The notes: generated by a model not told the origin, from the letters alone. A stretch of 32,903 nt of DNA from Anaerolineae bacterium (GCA_016931185.1 JAFGFI010000256.1:1-32903); one strand, 5' to 3'. Counted from the stretch's first letter, positions 15,193 to 23,669 are shown. A program made the numbers and translations.

Positions 15193-18100
15193 CGAGCGTG
15201 TGGAACAGGTGTTGCATGCCCTGGCAAATGAACCTCTACAGGTTGATGCTAAGTTTAAACAACACCTGATCATAACTTTACAACATGAGCAAAGTCATTT
15301 TACTCATGGCTTTTTTTCATGGTTAGGGCTTTCTCGACGACGGATACAATGGGTATGGGGGGGGGTGGGGGCGATTGTTGTCCTGCTTCTGTTCGTCTGG
15401 AATTGGGCGTTATTTGTCCCACATCGCGTCATGTTGACAGTCCATCAGGGTAATGCCGAGGTCATCGCCGCGCATACGAGTTCGCAACTACCTTCCACTC
15501 CTGCCAGTGTGGCATATAAACAAAAACGGCCCTTAATTGAAGGCGATTATATCAAACTTCCTGAAGATAGCGCGGCAGTGTTATCGATTAACGGCAGCCG
15601 CGTAGAATTGAGTCCGGGGACACAATTAACATTAACGGAATTTAAACTCGGATCGATTTGGACTTCCCCGGCAGTCCGTATGCGATTAACGGTGGGTGAA
15701 GTGCGGGCCGAGGTGGCGCATTTACGAAAGCCGGAAGATCGTTTTGAAGTTGAGATGCCGGCGGCTTTGGTGAGTGTGCGCGGGACAGTGTTCCGCGCGC
15801 GTGTGATTTCTCCAACCCATACGTATGTAGCGACGGATGAAGGCGTAGTTAACGTCACTTTGAATGATCCTGATTATCCTCAAACTATCCCTGTTCCAGC
15901 CGGTTATGAAGTCGATGCGATTATTGGCGTAACAATGACAGTTCGTCAGCAACTTGCTGACGCGCGACCCTCGGATGGTAATGAATCAGTGCAGGAGGGC
16001 GTTTTAGCAGATATTGCATTGCAGAATGATGCGGGTTCCCAGGTGGCTTTGGCATCTCTACCGGCGGAATCTTTGTCTGCAATCGGTATTGTGTCGGATG
16101 GTGTGATAACAACAGGTATGATGGCGACATCGGTACCCATGACAACTGTGGGTGTGATTTCCCCTACGACTACGCCTGTGGTAACTGCGACGGGGAGTGT
16201 TACGGAGACTGGAGGGGTAACAGCTACGTCAGATACAGGGGGGAAACTGGCTACTCCGGGCATTGGATCTGGAGCAGATGCGCGAGCTGATTTGGAAATG
16301 GTGATTGTGGACACACCTGACCCGGCAGCAGCGGATGGTAAATTGACCTATGTACTGGCGGTGACCAATCATGGTCCGGCGGATGTCCGGGGAGTTGTGA
16401 TCACAGATGCACTTCCATCTGCGGTGCAGTTAGTAACGGCAACACTTGCTGGCGGGAATATGCCGCAGCTTGATTGGGTATCTCAATCTCTTATTTGGTA
16501 TTTAGATGAGTTGCGCGCCGGGAATAGCCGGTTGCTCTATGTAGATGTGCATGTTAAATCGTGGGTTACACAGACGTTTACCAATACAGCCACTGTAGCC
16601 TCTATGGTAAGAGATGACTATCTCTACAATAATGAGATGTCAGTATCCACTATGTTAACTACTGTTGCTGATCTCGCCATTACCGACGTTGCCATTACCG
16701 ATTATACTGTCGCGCCGGGTGATGTTGTGACTTATATGCTCACTTACAAGAATTTTGGCCCGGCAGTGGCGGAAGATGTGGAATTAGATGTCACTTTGCC
16801 TTCTGCGTTGCGGTTTGGAGGTGTGGTAGATGCCGCAATGGTCTTGGAATCTTCATTTGTTTCGCCGGCAGGTGACCCGGGTACGCTTATGTTGGGGAAT
16901 TCTACTCTTACATGGGGTACTCCGAAGTTAGCTGCCGGGGTAATAGGACGTGTAGTTTTTACTGCCACTGTAGATGCCCCTGTGTTAGGCCCGGTTACGA
17001 CTACAGTTTCGCTAATAACCTCTGGTTCGGATAATAATCCGTATAACAATGATGCTTCTGAGACGGCGACGATTATTCCGACGGCGGACGTGGCCGTCGC
17101 TCTTGATATTCCTCGATATGTTATCGCTGGTGAAGTATTGACGTGTACGTTGGTATATCGTAATCAAGGTGAGTGGGCCGCGCAGGACAGTGTTATAACG
17201 GCTGTGTTGCCATCTGGCATCGTATGGGGAGGCGTAGTCAAGACAGATCCGTTGTTGCCGTTACCTCTGCATTTAGGACAGTTCTTAACTTGGACTAAAC
17301 CCTGGTTAGCCCCAGGAGAGCAGGGAAAAGTGGTCTTTACGGTAACCGTGCCGCTCACAGGAGATGGTATCCTTTCACATCAGGCTATGATTCACAGTAG
17401 CGTGTTGGATCGTGAGTTTGACAATAATCAAACGCGGGCGACGACGCAAGTACTTGTTCCTGCTCTGGCTTTGCAAGCTCAAGTATCTCCTAACCCAGGG
17501 GTACCATCTCTGCCGCTGATCTATACTTTTACGTTTACAAATACAGGCCAAGTTACGTTTACGCCGCAATCATTACAATTTGTGGCATCTTTGCCACAAG
17601 AATTCCATGTTATAACGAGTACACTGTCCGGTTATGTTGCCCCCTATACCTTAACCTGGAACAATTTTGCCTCTGTAACGCCGGGAACCAGTTTGAGTTT
17701 CACGGCACTGGTTTCGACGACACAAATCATCACGCCAGGTGTGTACAGTACAGTATTGACGATGACCGCGCGCGTGGGAGGGCAAGTTGTGTCGGTGACA
17801 GATGTAGTTTCGGCCCTATTGACATCTCCTTCAGTGGGATTGGTATCGCAAGAAGTGCCGGAGGCTAGTGTGTCTTCTGGCAATTTCTCGGTGACGATGC
17901 AGGTGCTTAACCTTGGCGTGAGCGCGGTGGATGTTATCTCGGTGGTTAATCAATATGATCCAACCTACTTGCGCCTGGTACGGGCTATGCCCGTGCCTGT
18001 AACTCACACCGGATATTTGAGTTGGACCGATCTAACGCTGCCGCCTTATGGTGTGGGGCATGGTCTGGATGTTGGCGAGAGTATAAGCATTACTATGGTT

Positions 18101-18265
18101 TTTAGCATTATCCGGCCATTGACGGCGCCCGTGACGGCCTGGAATGTGATGACTGTTACCGGTGGCAGGGATATATATGGCAACGCTGTGTCTCCTATAT
18201 CTAATCGCATAGGCTTACATTTGGGACGTACTTGGATGTATTTGCCATTGGTGGTTCGCTGCTAA
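15179..18265 (+). CDS. Membrane FecR-domain/DUF11-repeat surface protein, putative anti-sigma factor
   Basis: The 1028-aa protein has a short cytoplasmic N terminus (about residues 1-56) and one membrane helix (about 58-80). A FecR-like beta domain follows (about 85-260: EGDYIKLPEDSAAVLSINGS, VEMPAALVSVRGTVFRARV). After a Thr-rich linker come about five DUF11/CARDB-like beta domains starting near 369, 496, 635, 760 and 884 (pattern ADL..VTYxLxYxNxGP). The C terminus is TWMYLPLVVRC, a tail common on Chloroflexota surface proteins. It overlaps the ECF sigma gene by 14 bases and has GAGGA before ATG 15179. FecR domains couple outside signals to ECF factors, so this is probably a membrane anti-sigma factor with an adhesin-like outer part. 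A nine-base G run (15357-15365) codes for the start of the membrane helix. Confidence 0.85.
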   Translation: MTGHNERVEQVLHALANEPLQVDAKFKQHLIITLQHEQSHFTHGFFSWLGLSRRRIQWVWGGVGAIVVLLLFVWNWALFVPHRVMLTVHQGNAEVIAAHTSSQLPSTPASVAYKQKRPLIEGDYIKLPEDSAAVLSINGSRVELSPGTQLTLTEFKLGSIWTSPAVRMRLTVGEVRAEVAHLRKPEDRFEVEMPAALVSVRGTVFRARVISPTHTYVATDEGVVNVTLNDPDYPQTIPVPAGYEVDAIIGVTMTVRQQLADARPSDGNESVQEGVLADIALQNDAGSQVALASLPAESLSAIGIVSDGVITTGMMATSVPMTTVGVISPTTTPVVTATGSVTETGGVTATSDTGGKLATPGIGSGADARADLEMVIVDTPDPAAADGKLTYVLAVTNHGPADVRGVVITDALPSAVQLVTATLAGGNMPQLDWVSQSLIWYLDELRAGNSRLLYVDVHVKSWVTQTFTNTATVASMVRDDYLYNNEMSVSTMLTTVADLAITDVAITDYTVAPGDVVTYMLTYKNFGPAVAEDVELDVTLPSALRFGGVVDAAMVLESSFVSPAGDPGTLMLGNSTLTWGTPKLAAGVIGRVVFTATVDAPVLGPVTTTVSLITSGSDNNPYNNDASETATIIPTADVAVALDIPRYVIAGEVLTCTLVYRNQGEWAAQDSVITAVLPSGIVWGGVVKTDPLLPLPLHLGQFLTWTKPWLAPGEQGKVVFTVTVPLTGDGILSHQAMIHSSVLDREFDNNQTRATTQVLVPALALQAQVSPNPGVPSLPLIYTFTFTNTGQVTFTPQSLQFVASLPQEFHVITSTLSGYVAPYTLTWNNFASVTPGTSLSFTALVSTTQIITPGVYSTVLTMTARVGGQVVSVTDVVSALLTSPSVGLVSQEVPEASVSSGNFSVTMQVLNLGVSAVDVISVVNQYDPTYLRLVRAMPVPVTHTGYLSWTDLTLPPYGVGHGLDVGESISITMVFSIIRPLTAPVTAWNVMTVTGGRDIYGNAVSPISNRIGLHLGRTWMYLPLVVRC

Positions 18266-18325
18266 GTGCGCTGGTGGGTGTGATACTCTGGGGAGCGCTA
18301 ACCCCTCGGTTTTCCTCTTTGCATT

Positions 18326-18368
18326 TTGACACTGTAAAGATTATAAGATATAATCTTTACAGTGTCAA
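18326..18368. promoter_or_regulatory. 43-bp perfect palindrome with consensus promoters on both strands (TetR operator)
   Basis: Two 20-base arms (18326-18345 and 18349-18368) match exactly around a 3-base centre. On the plus strand this contains TTGACA (18326-18331), a 17-base spacer and TATAAT (18349-18354). By symmetry the minus strand has the same exact consensus. It ends 15 bases before the tetR ATG. An autoregulatory operator is the simplest reading, but no binding data can be seen here. Confidence 0.85.
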
Positions 18369-18383
18369 GTTAGGGGAAAAACA

Positions 18384-19010
18384 ATGTCCAACAAAAAACT
18401 ATCCGAGAAAACATCTTACCACCACGGCGATCTCAAAAATGCCTTGATTCAAGCCGGCATTGAAATTCTGGCCGAGAAAGGGGTCCACGCGTTGAGCCTT
18501 CGCCGCGTCGCGCGCAGAGCAGGTGTCAGCCATACTGCGCCCTACGCGCATTTTGCGGACAAGCAGTCATTGGTTGCTGCGATTTCTACCGAGGGTTACA
18601 AGAAACTCTATAATAGAGTGTATGCTGCCGTCCAACTGCATCAGGACGATCCATTACAACAACTTATTGAGGCTTCATGGGCCTACATCGAATTTGCTCT
18701 TAAGGACCCCGCGCATTTTAAAATTACGTTGTCAGGTGTGGTGGAGCAGGAGAAATCCTACCCTGAGTATGTCGAAATCACCAAGCAGAATTTTCGCCTG
18801 GTTGTAACCATCGTCGAAACCTGCCAACGCGCCGGCATCTTGCGTGCCGCACCACCGGATTTGATGGCGATCACAGTGTGGAGTCAGGTGCATGGATTTA
18901 TCTCGCTCGTGTTGGAGGGGCAGATCTCCCATGTTTTGCTTGAAAGCCGGTCTCTCAAAGAGATATGGCTGTTTTCGCTGAATCAGCTTACCATCAGTGA
19001 TATTGGCTAA
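18384..19010 (+). CDS. TetR/AcrR family transcriptional regulator with WHG domain
   Basis: The 208-aa repressor-type regulator begins with YHHGDLKNALIQAGIEIL (residues 12-29), the characteristic start of the WHG-domain TetR subgroup. An HTH follows (LSLRRVARRAGVSHTAPYAHFADKQ). The C-terminal ligand domain (TetR_C_33-like) spans about residues 80-200 and includes WAYIEFALKDPAHFKI. The ligand is unknown. AGGGGAA precedes the ATG by about 5 bases. A perfect palindrome with an embedded consensus promoter lies just upstream, implying strong expression controlled by the protein itself. The stop codon overlaps that of the convergent oxidoreductase gene by 2 bases. Confidence 0.92.
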   Translation: MSNKKLSEKTSYHHGDLKNALIQAGIEILAEKGVHALSLRRVARRAGVSHTAPYAHFADKQSLVAAISTEGYKKLYNRVYAAVQLHQDDPLQQLIEASWAYIEFALKDPAHFKITLSGVVEQEKSYPEYVEITKQNFRLVVTIVETCQRAGILRAAPPDLMAITVWSQVHGFISLVLEGQISHVLLESRSLKEIWLFSLNQLTISDIG

Positions 19011-20140
19011 GGGTGGGCTTTTTCCTCCAGGGATTTGCTTGATGAAACCCAACATTCCTTCTGATGGGATTCAATGGCGGCGTCAATGACTTGCTGAACT
19101 TTGAACCCATCGTAAAAACTGGGAACTGCAGGTCGGTCTTCCAGGATGGAATCAATGAACAGCCGGTCCCCGATAGATTGTGTGGTAAATCCTGAAAAGA
19201 GATTGCTGCGATCTGTCCCCTCCCAGATTTCGTCAGGAATATCAAGTTTTTCAAAATGAGTTGCGTCCCGCCGTGTTCCTTGAATCTTGCATGGGGTTTT
19301 TGTGATCCCCCGAGCAGAGTCGGATCCCTGCATTGAATAATCACTCTCTAAAGTTCCGGACTCGCCATATAGGATGATATGTTGTTCTTGCCCTCGATCC
19401 CCGGGATGGGCTACAGCATTGACGCGGATTGTACCCTGTGCCCCATTCTCAAATTGCAGCATCAGAATAGCAGCGTCGTTGGCAGCCTCATAGGGCTGTC
19501 CTTCTAGTGCCGGTCGCTCCATAATAGTAGTCAACCTGGCACTCACCTGGGCAATGTCGCCGACGTACCATCGTGCTAGGTCAATCATATGCGCACCGAT
19601 GTCCCCAACTGCGCCATTAGCATATCGGCGGTCGAAACGCCAAAGGTAGCTAGGCGTGCGAGCATATCCGGCCAGGTACCGTATGTCACAGTCAAAACAG
19701 CGACCAACGTACCCCTGGTCAATTAACACTTTCATATAACGATAAAGGGCGAACCAACGGAAAGTAAAGCAGACCATGTTCTTGACTCCCACTACTGCTG
19801 CCTTTTCAGCCATCTCCTTGGCTTGCACCGCATTAAGAGCCAATGGTTTTTCACACATCACGTGCAGCCCTGCCTCTAGAGCATCCATTGTCATTGGATA
19901 ATGTAGATCGTCAGGAGTCGCAATAACAATCGCTTGTAAATGACCCTTCTCGATCATGTCTCGATAGTCAGTGAATACAAGAGGGATTTCGTACTTGTGG
20001 GCCATTTGTTCAGCGCGGTCGCGATTACGGCCACAAATAGCCGCGAGTTGCGCGTGCGGATGGCTTTTGAGAAAAGGCAGGTGCGACGTATCCGCGTATG
20101 AACTGGTACCAATAACACCAACACGAACTTGTTTAGACAT
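19007..20140 (-). CDS. Gfo/Idh/MocA family NAD(P)-dependent oxidoreductase
   Basis: The 377-aa enzyme has an N-terminal Rossmann domain (VRVGVIGTSSYADTSHLP, a variant of GxGxxxxxH) and the family catalytic motif CEKPLA (EKPLA at residues 97-101). A C-terminal alpha/beta domain contains NGAVGDIGAHMIDLARWYVG, with the D-x-G-x-H pattern (aspartate, then histidine) expected near the active site. Members oxidise or reduce sugars, inositols and related hydroxyl compounds, and the substrate here is unknown. GGAGG lies 7 bases before the ATG. It is convergent with the TetR gene. A half-site resembling the tetR palindrome lies in its promoter region (20169-20177), so TetR may control it. Confidence 0.93.
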   Translation of the reverse strand: MSKQVRVGVIGTSSYADTSHLPFLKSHPHAQLAAICGRNRDRAEQMAHKYEIPLVFTDYRDMIEKGHLQAIVIATPDDLHYPMTMDALEAGLHVMCEKPLALNAVQAKEMAEKAAVVGVKNMVCFTFRWFALYRYMKVLIDQGYVGRCFDCDIRYLAGYARTPSYLWRFDRRYANGAVGDIGAHMIDLARWYVGDIAQVSARLTTIMERPALEGQPYEAANDAAILMLQFENGAQGTIRVNAVAHPGDRGQEQHIILYGESGTLESDYSMQGSDSARGITKTPCKIQGTRRDATHFEKLDIPDEIWEGTDRSNLFSGFTTQSIGDRLFIDSILEDRPAVPSFYDGFKVQQVIDAAIESHQKECWVSSSKSLEEKAHP

Positions 20141-20168
20141 GTTGATATCCTCCGTAAATGGTATATAG

Positions 20169-20182
20169 TGTAAAGATAACTT
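20169..20182 (-). promoter_or_regulatory. Possible TetR half-site upstream of the oxidoreductase gene
   Basis: Bases 20169-20177 read TGTAAAGAT, identical to nine bases of each arm of the palindrome at 18326-18368. A degenerate second half (ATTATC) follows one base closer than in the full palindrome. It lies about 30-50 bases before the Gfo/Idh/MocA start codon. This is a short match and only suggestive. Confidence 0.35.
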
Positions 20183-20210
20183 GAATTATCATGTGAGCCA
20201 ACAATTTGTC

Positions 20211-21128
20211 TCACAACTCCTCGATCAACCGTTGCGCCTGTGCTATTCCTCCTACTTCTTGTGCATCCAGCCAGTGGATGTCCGGGTGGGTAGGGCGGAA
20301 CCAGGTGTATTGGCGGCGGATGAAGGCATGGGTATCCCACTTGATGCGCTCGGTAACGTCTTTCAATGTCACCGTACCTTCAAAGTAGGGACGGAATTGG
20401 ATATAGCCAAGACCCGACATAGCAGGTAGTCCCCAATCGTACCCCCGGTCAAGCAGCCCGCACACTTCGGCGAGGAGGCCGGCAGCCATCATCGCATCTA
20501 CACGGGCGTCGGCGCGGCCATAGAGGGCCTCGCGTTCCATCGTAAGACCGATTTGCAGCACCCGGTAGGGTGGAGGGATGTGCCGCCGCTGTTCGGAGAA
20601 GGGGCGCGCGCTTTTGAGGCAGACCTCCAGCGCGCGGATGACTCGACGGAGATTGCGGGGGTCCATAAGGTTGGCAGCATCAGGATCCAAGATCATCAGT
20701 TGCTCCCAGAGTGCGTCGGGATTCGTGGCAGCCTGTGCCTCTAACTCGGCCCGCAGGTCGGGGTCGGGGGTCACTTCGGGTATTTGCCAGCCCTGGAGCA
20801 GGGCGCGCACGTATTGACCGGTGCCGCCTACCAACAACGGGAGCTTGCCACGTGCGTGGATATCCGCAATCGCGGTGCGCGCCAGTCTGAGGAATTGAGC
20901 CAGCCCCACCGTCTCATCTGGATCTGCGATATTAATTAAGTGGTGGCGAAGGGAAGCCAGCTCCTCCGTTGTCGGTTTGGCAGTGCCGACGTCCATAGTG
21001 CGATAAAATTGCCGCGAATCCACGGAGACCGCTTCCGCGTTGTATGCCGTTCCTATCGCCACTGCTAACGCAGTCTTACCCACCGCCGTCGGTCCTACAA
21101 TTGCCACCAGGGGAATCATTTCTGTCAT
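20211..21128 (-). CDS. miaA: tRNA dimethylallyltransferase MiaA
   Basis: The 305-aa enzyme adds a dimethylallyl group to A37 of tRNAs that read UNN codons. The P-loop is VGPTAVGKT (G12-T19). Other MiaA motifs are VSVDSRQFYRTMDVGTAKP, PLLVGGTGQYVRALLQGW, DPRNLRRVIRALEV, GLPAMSGLGYIQF and FIRRQYTWFR. ATG 21128 is preferred: AAGGA lies 5 bases upstream and the protein then starts MTEMIPLVAIVGPT. An upstream in-frame ATG at 21200 would overlap the preceding gene by 62 bases. MiaA sits 10 bases after the YraN-phosphatase gene and is probably co-transcribed with it. Confidence 0.96.
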   Translation of the reverse strand: MTEMIPLVAIVGPTAVGKTALAVAIGTAYNAEAVSVDSRQFYRTMDVGTAKPTTEELASLRHHLINIADPDETVGLAQFLRLARTAIADIHARGKLPLLVGGTGQYVRALLQGWQIPEVTPDPDLRAELEAQAATNPDALWEQLMILDPDAANLMDPRNLRRVIRALEVCLKSARPFSEQRRHIPPPYRVLQIGLTMEREALYGRADARVDAMMAAGLLAEVCGLLDRGYDWGLPAMSGLGYIQFRPYFEGTVTLKDVTERIKWDTHAFIRRQYTWFRPTHPDIHWLDAQEVGGIAQAQRLIEEL

Positions 21129-21138
21129 TGGTTCCTTG

Positions 21139-21999
21139 TCACTTTCCCTGTTCCCAATTCTCCACCATCGTGCGCTGCATTTTGGTGGAAGGAGATTCAT
21201 ATTGGCTATTTGCAGCCTCGGCGCGTAGGTACTCGAGCTTGAGCAGCGCGCGTTGCCCGCACGTCCCGTGTCGCGCCAGGTAACACCCGATCACGGTTCC
21301 TGTGCGCCCGACCCCTGCCCAACAATGCACATAGACTACGCGTCCGGTAGCGATGGCAGTGTCTATTGTGTCCAATATATGGATCATCTGGACCTCTGAA
21401 GGAATATCAAAGTCGGGGATAGATAACTGATAGTAGGCGATAGACTTATCGAGCGTAGAGGCGTAGGTTGTCAATTCGCCGGGTTCGGTGAGATCCACAA
21501 AACACGTTATACCCGCCGCAAGCAACGTCTGTATTGCTGTTGAAATATGCTGGGGATGTTCTCCGGCTAGTAGTTTTCCCGGTTCCACCCAATAGGCGTT
21601 AGGGAGGGGGACGGTGATGCTGGGCAAGGGCGCACCGTGAATATCAGGGTAAATAGTCTGGCGTAGGAGATGCCCCTGTCCATCCATTTCCACTGCGACC
21701 AATCCTAAGTGCCACGCGACGTCGGCGTCGGAGAGATGTTCTCCCAGGTAGTGGCGTGCAACCGCCTCCATCCGCTCCAATTTTTTTGGGGTGATGGTCT
21801 CTTCTGGTGTCCCGTAACGCTTCCCCCGTCGCGTCCGTACTTCAAAGAAATACCACTCTCCCGCCTGCGTCGCTACCAAATCTGCTTCGCCTTTGGGACA
21901 GTACCAGTTGCGGGTGATAAGTGTAAACCCATGCCTTGCCAATACGGTGGCAGCCAACATCTCTCCACGCCGTCCTAAACCGACCTTTCCTTTTGCCAT
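21139..21999 (-). CDS. YraN/UPF0102 nuclease-like domain fused to a tyrosine/dual-specificity phosphatase domain
   Basis: This 286-aa protein has two domains. Residues 1-110 match the YraN/UPF0102 endonuclease-like family: GRRGEMLAATVLARHGF, then KGEADLVATQAGEWYFFEVRTR. The acidic residues E38, D40 and E53 are retained, and R55 stands where many members have Lys. Residues 133-286 match protein tyrosine/dual-specificity phosphatases. The C-x5-R loop is VHCWAGVGRTGTV (C226, R232), with a candidate general acid in SIPDFDIPS (D197 or D199). Both active sites look intact. The ATG at 21999 (MAKGKVGLG) fits the YraN start. The frame stays open to 22215, but that part is basic, low in conservation and would overlap the divergent LCP gene. 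No strong RBS is seen. I know of no role for this combination. Confidence 0.85.
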   Translation of the reverse strand: MAKGKVGLGRRGEMLAATVLARHGFTLITRNWYCPKGEADLVATQAGEWYFFEVRTRRGKRYGTPEETITPKKLERMEAVARHYLGEHLSDADVAWHLGLVAVEMDGQGHLLRQTIYPDIHGAPLPSITVPLPNAYWVEPGKLLAGEHPQHISTAIQTLLAAGITCFVDLTEPGELTTYASTLDKSIAYYQLSIPDFDIPSEVQMIHILDTIDTAIATGRVVYVHCWAGVGRTGTVIGCYLARHGTCGQRALLKLEYLRAEAANSQYESPSTKMQRTMVENWEQGK

Positions 22000-22045
22000 G
22001 CCGGTAGCATATCGGGAAAGTGTAAAGTTGTCAAATGATGGAATG

Positions 22046-22073
22046 TTGATTTTCTCCCTGAGCGTGGTATGAT
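22046..22073 (+). promoter_or_regulatory. Promoter of the LCP gene, near-leaderless
   Basis: TTGATT (22046-22051), a 16-base spacer and TATGAT (22068-22073) preceded by TGG form a sigma-70-like promoter with an extended -10. The expected start near 22080 is within 3 bases of the ATG at 22083, and no Shine-Dalgarno is present. Confidence 0.6.
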
Positions 22074-22082
22074 AGTCTCCCG

Positions 22083-23669
22083 ATGAAACAATGGCTAAAA
22101 ATCTTCGAATGGTTGATCTTTGCTGGCTTGGTCTTCTTGCTTGGGGCCGGAGCGTATGCGTGGCAACATGAGCCACAATCCTCGGAAGAGGTCTTGGTGG
22201 TGACGGCGACGTCAACCGCCTTATCTGTTATGGAATCGAGTACTCCCGTACACGAGCCGCCGACGGCAACACCCACAAAGTTGCCGCCGACGTGGACTCC
22301 GACAGTTACGGCGACGCCCACGAAAACGCCGCGTCCGACGGCAACGCCCACGAATACACCCACACCATCGCCGACGCCGACACTTACGCCGACGCCCGCG
22401 CCCATTGTGGTGGATAATTCGATGTCTGTGTTTACGACAACTTCGGTTATCACTTCTACGCTGCCACAACCTACGCCGATGCCGCGGATTACGCAGCCTA
22501 AGGGTACCATCAATATTTTGTTGTTGGGGAGTGACCGGCGACCGGGAGAACAAGTTGCGCGGACCGACGTGATGATGATGGTGTCTATCTTCCCTGACCT
22601 GCCCTCAGTCGCAATGACCTCTATCCCCCGCGATTATTACGCCTGGATCCCGACGTGGGGATTGGATAAGATTAACACTGCCTATTTGCGCGGGGTTAAA
22701 AGTAAATATCCGGGAGGAGGCCCTGCGATGATTAAGGATACGATTGAATATAACTTTGGTATCCCCGTCCATTTTTACGCCCTGGTGGACTTTAATAGCT
22801 ACCGCAGTATTGTGGACGCCCTGGGGGGAGTGGATATTGTGGTGGAGTGTCCTTTCCACGATACTTATCCCGATGAAGAATCGGAGATCGGGCAGACTGA
22901 CATTGATATGGAACCGGGGGTGCATCATCTGAGCGGAAAGTACGCGCTGTGGTATGTGCGTTCGCGGTGGAATACGTCAGATTTTGACCGCCATCGCCGT
23001 CAACAGCAGGTTATTTATGCAATGTACGCGGCGGCTATGACCCAGAACATGATCCCCCGTGTGCCCCAGCTTTGGGATGCCTATAAGGAAGCGGTGGAAA
23101 CAGATTTGGGATTGCAAGAATTGGTTTATCTCGCTTCGATAGGAGCACAATTAGACGATCGCAACATCAAGAGCCGGTTTATCCGTGGGAGTACGTTGCT
23201 GACTTCGATGACCGCGCCTAATGGCGGCGCGGTCTTAGCCCCCAATCACGACGCATTGTATGGTTTCCTCCAGGAAGCCCTTCAACCGCCGTTGACCAGC
23301 CGCGCGACGCAGCGCGCGTACCGGGTACAGGTGCTTAATGGTACGGGCAATAGCGGGTGGGGACACGTAGCTGCCTATCGTTTGGGGATGGAGGGATTTG
23401 AGGTTGTGTCGGTCGAGGAGACCGAGGGCACGGCGCGCACGACCATCGTGGATTTTACGACGACCAGTAAAGGCTCTCCGTTATATAAATTGTTACAGCT
23501 TTACAAACGGCAGCAAAGCGATGTGGTGCAAGAGCCGACAGAGGAAAGTCCCGTCGATTTCCGCGTTATTCTAGGATGGGATTACGATCCCTGTGAGGGA
23601 ACCGTGACGGCTAAGTGGCGCTCAACGCCGACCCCCCCGCCGGTAGAGACACCAACGCCAGTACCTTAG
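22083..23669 (+). CDS. LytR-CpsA-Psr (LCP) family protein with LytR_C domain
   Basis: The 528-aa protein has an N-terminal membrane anchor (about residues 9-27) and a long Pro/Thr linker (about 58-110, TPT-type repeats). The LCP catalytic domain spans about 142-350, with INILLLGSDRRPGEQ, ARTDVMMMVSI, TSIPRDYYAWIP, and later LWYVRSRWNTSDFDRHRRQQ. A LytR_C-type domain starts near residue 412 (YRVQVLNGTGNSGWG). LCP enzymes transfer glycopolymers from lipid carriers to peptidoglycan outside the cell. The arginines and aspartates that bind the pyrophosphate are present. It starts right after its promoter without a leader. The Pro/Thr linker and C-terminal PTPPPVETPTPVP tail suggest a wall-spanning stalk. 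Confidence 0.93.
   Translation: MKQWLKIFEWLIFAGLVFLLGAGAYAWQHEPQSSEEVLVVTATSTALSVMESSTPVHEPPTATPTKLPPTWTPTVTATPTKTPRPTATPTNTPTPSPTPTLTPTPAPIVVDNSMSVFTTTSVITSTLPQPTPMPRITQPKGTINILLLGSDRRPGEQVARTDVMMMVSIFPDLPSVAMTSIPRDYYAWIPTWGLDKINTAYLRGVKSKYPGGGPAMIKDTIEYNFGIPVHFYALVDFNSYRSIVDALGGVDIVVECPFHDTYPDEESEIGQTDIDMEPGVHHLSGKYALWYVRSRWNTSDFDRHRRQQQVIYAMYAAAMTQNMIPRVPQLWDAYKEAVETDLGLQELVYLASIGAQLDDRNIKSRFIRGSTLLTSMTAPNGGAVLAPNHDALYGFLQEALQPPLTSRATQRAYRVQVLNGTGNSGWGHVAAYRLGMEGFEVVSVEETEGTARTTIVDFTTTSKGSPLYKLLQLYKRQQSDVVQEPTEESPVDFRVILGWDYDPCEGTVTAKWRSTPTPPPVETPTPVP

Noticed and set aside
22021..22035. TGTAAAG ... TGTCAA resembling the TetR palindrome between yraN and the LCP gene
   Set aside because: Only seven contiguous bases match, and spacing and orientation do not fit the full operator.
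22000..22215. N-terminal extension of the YraN-phosphatase protein
   Set aside because: It is Pro/Arg-rich, overlaps the divergent LCP gene and its promoter, and is not part of the YraN fold.
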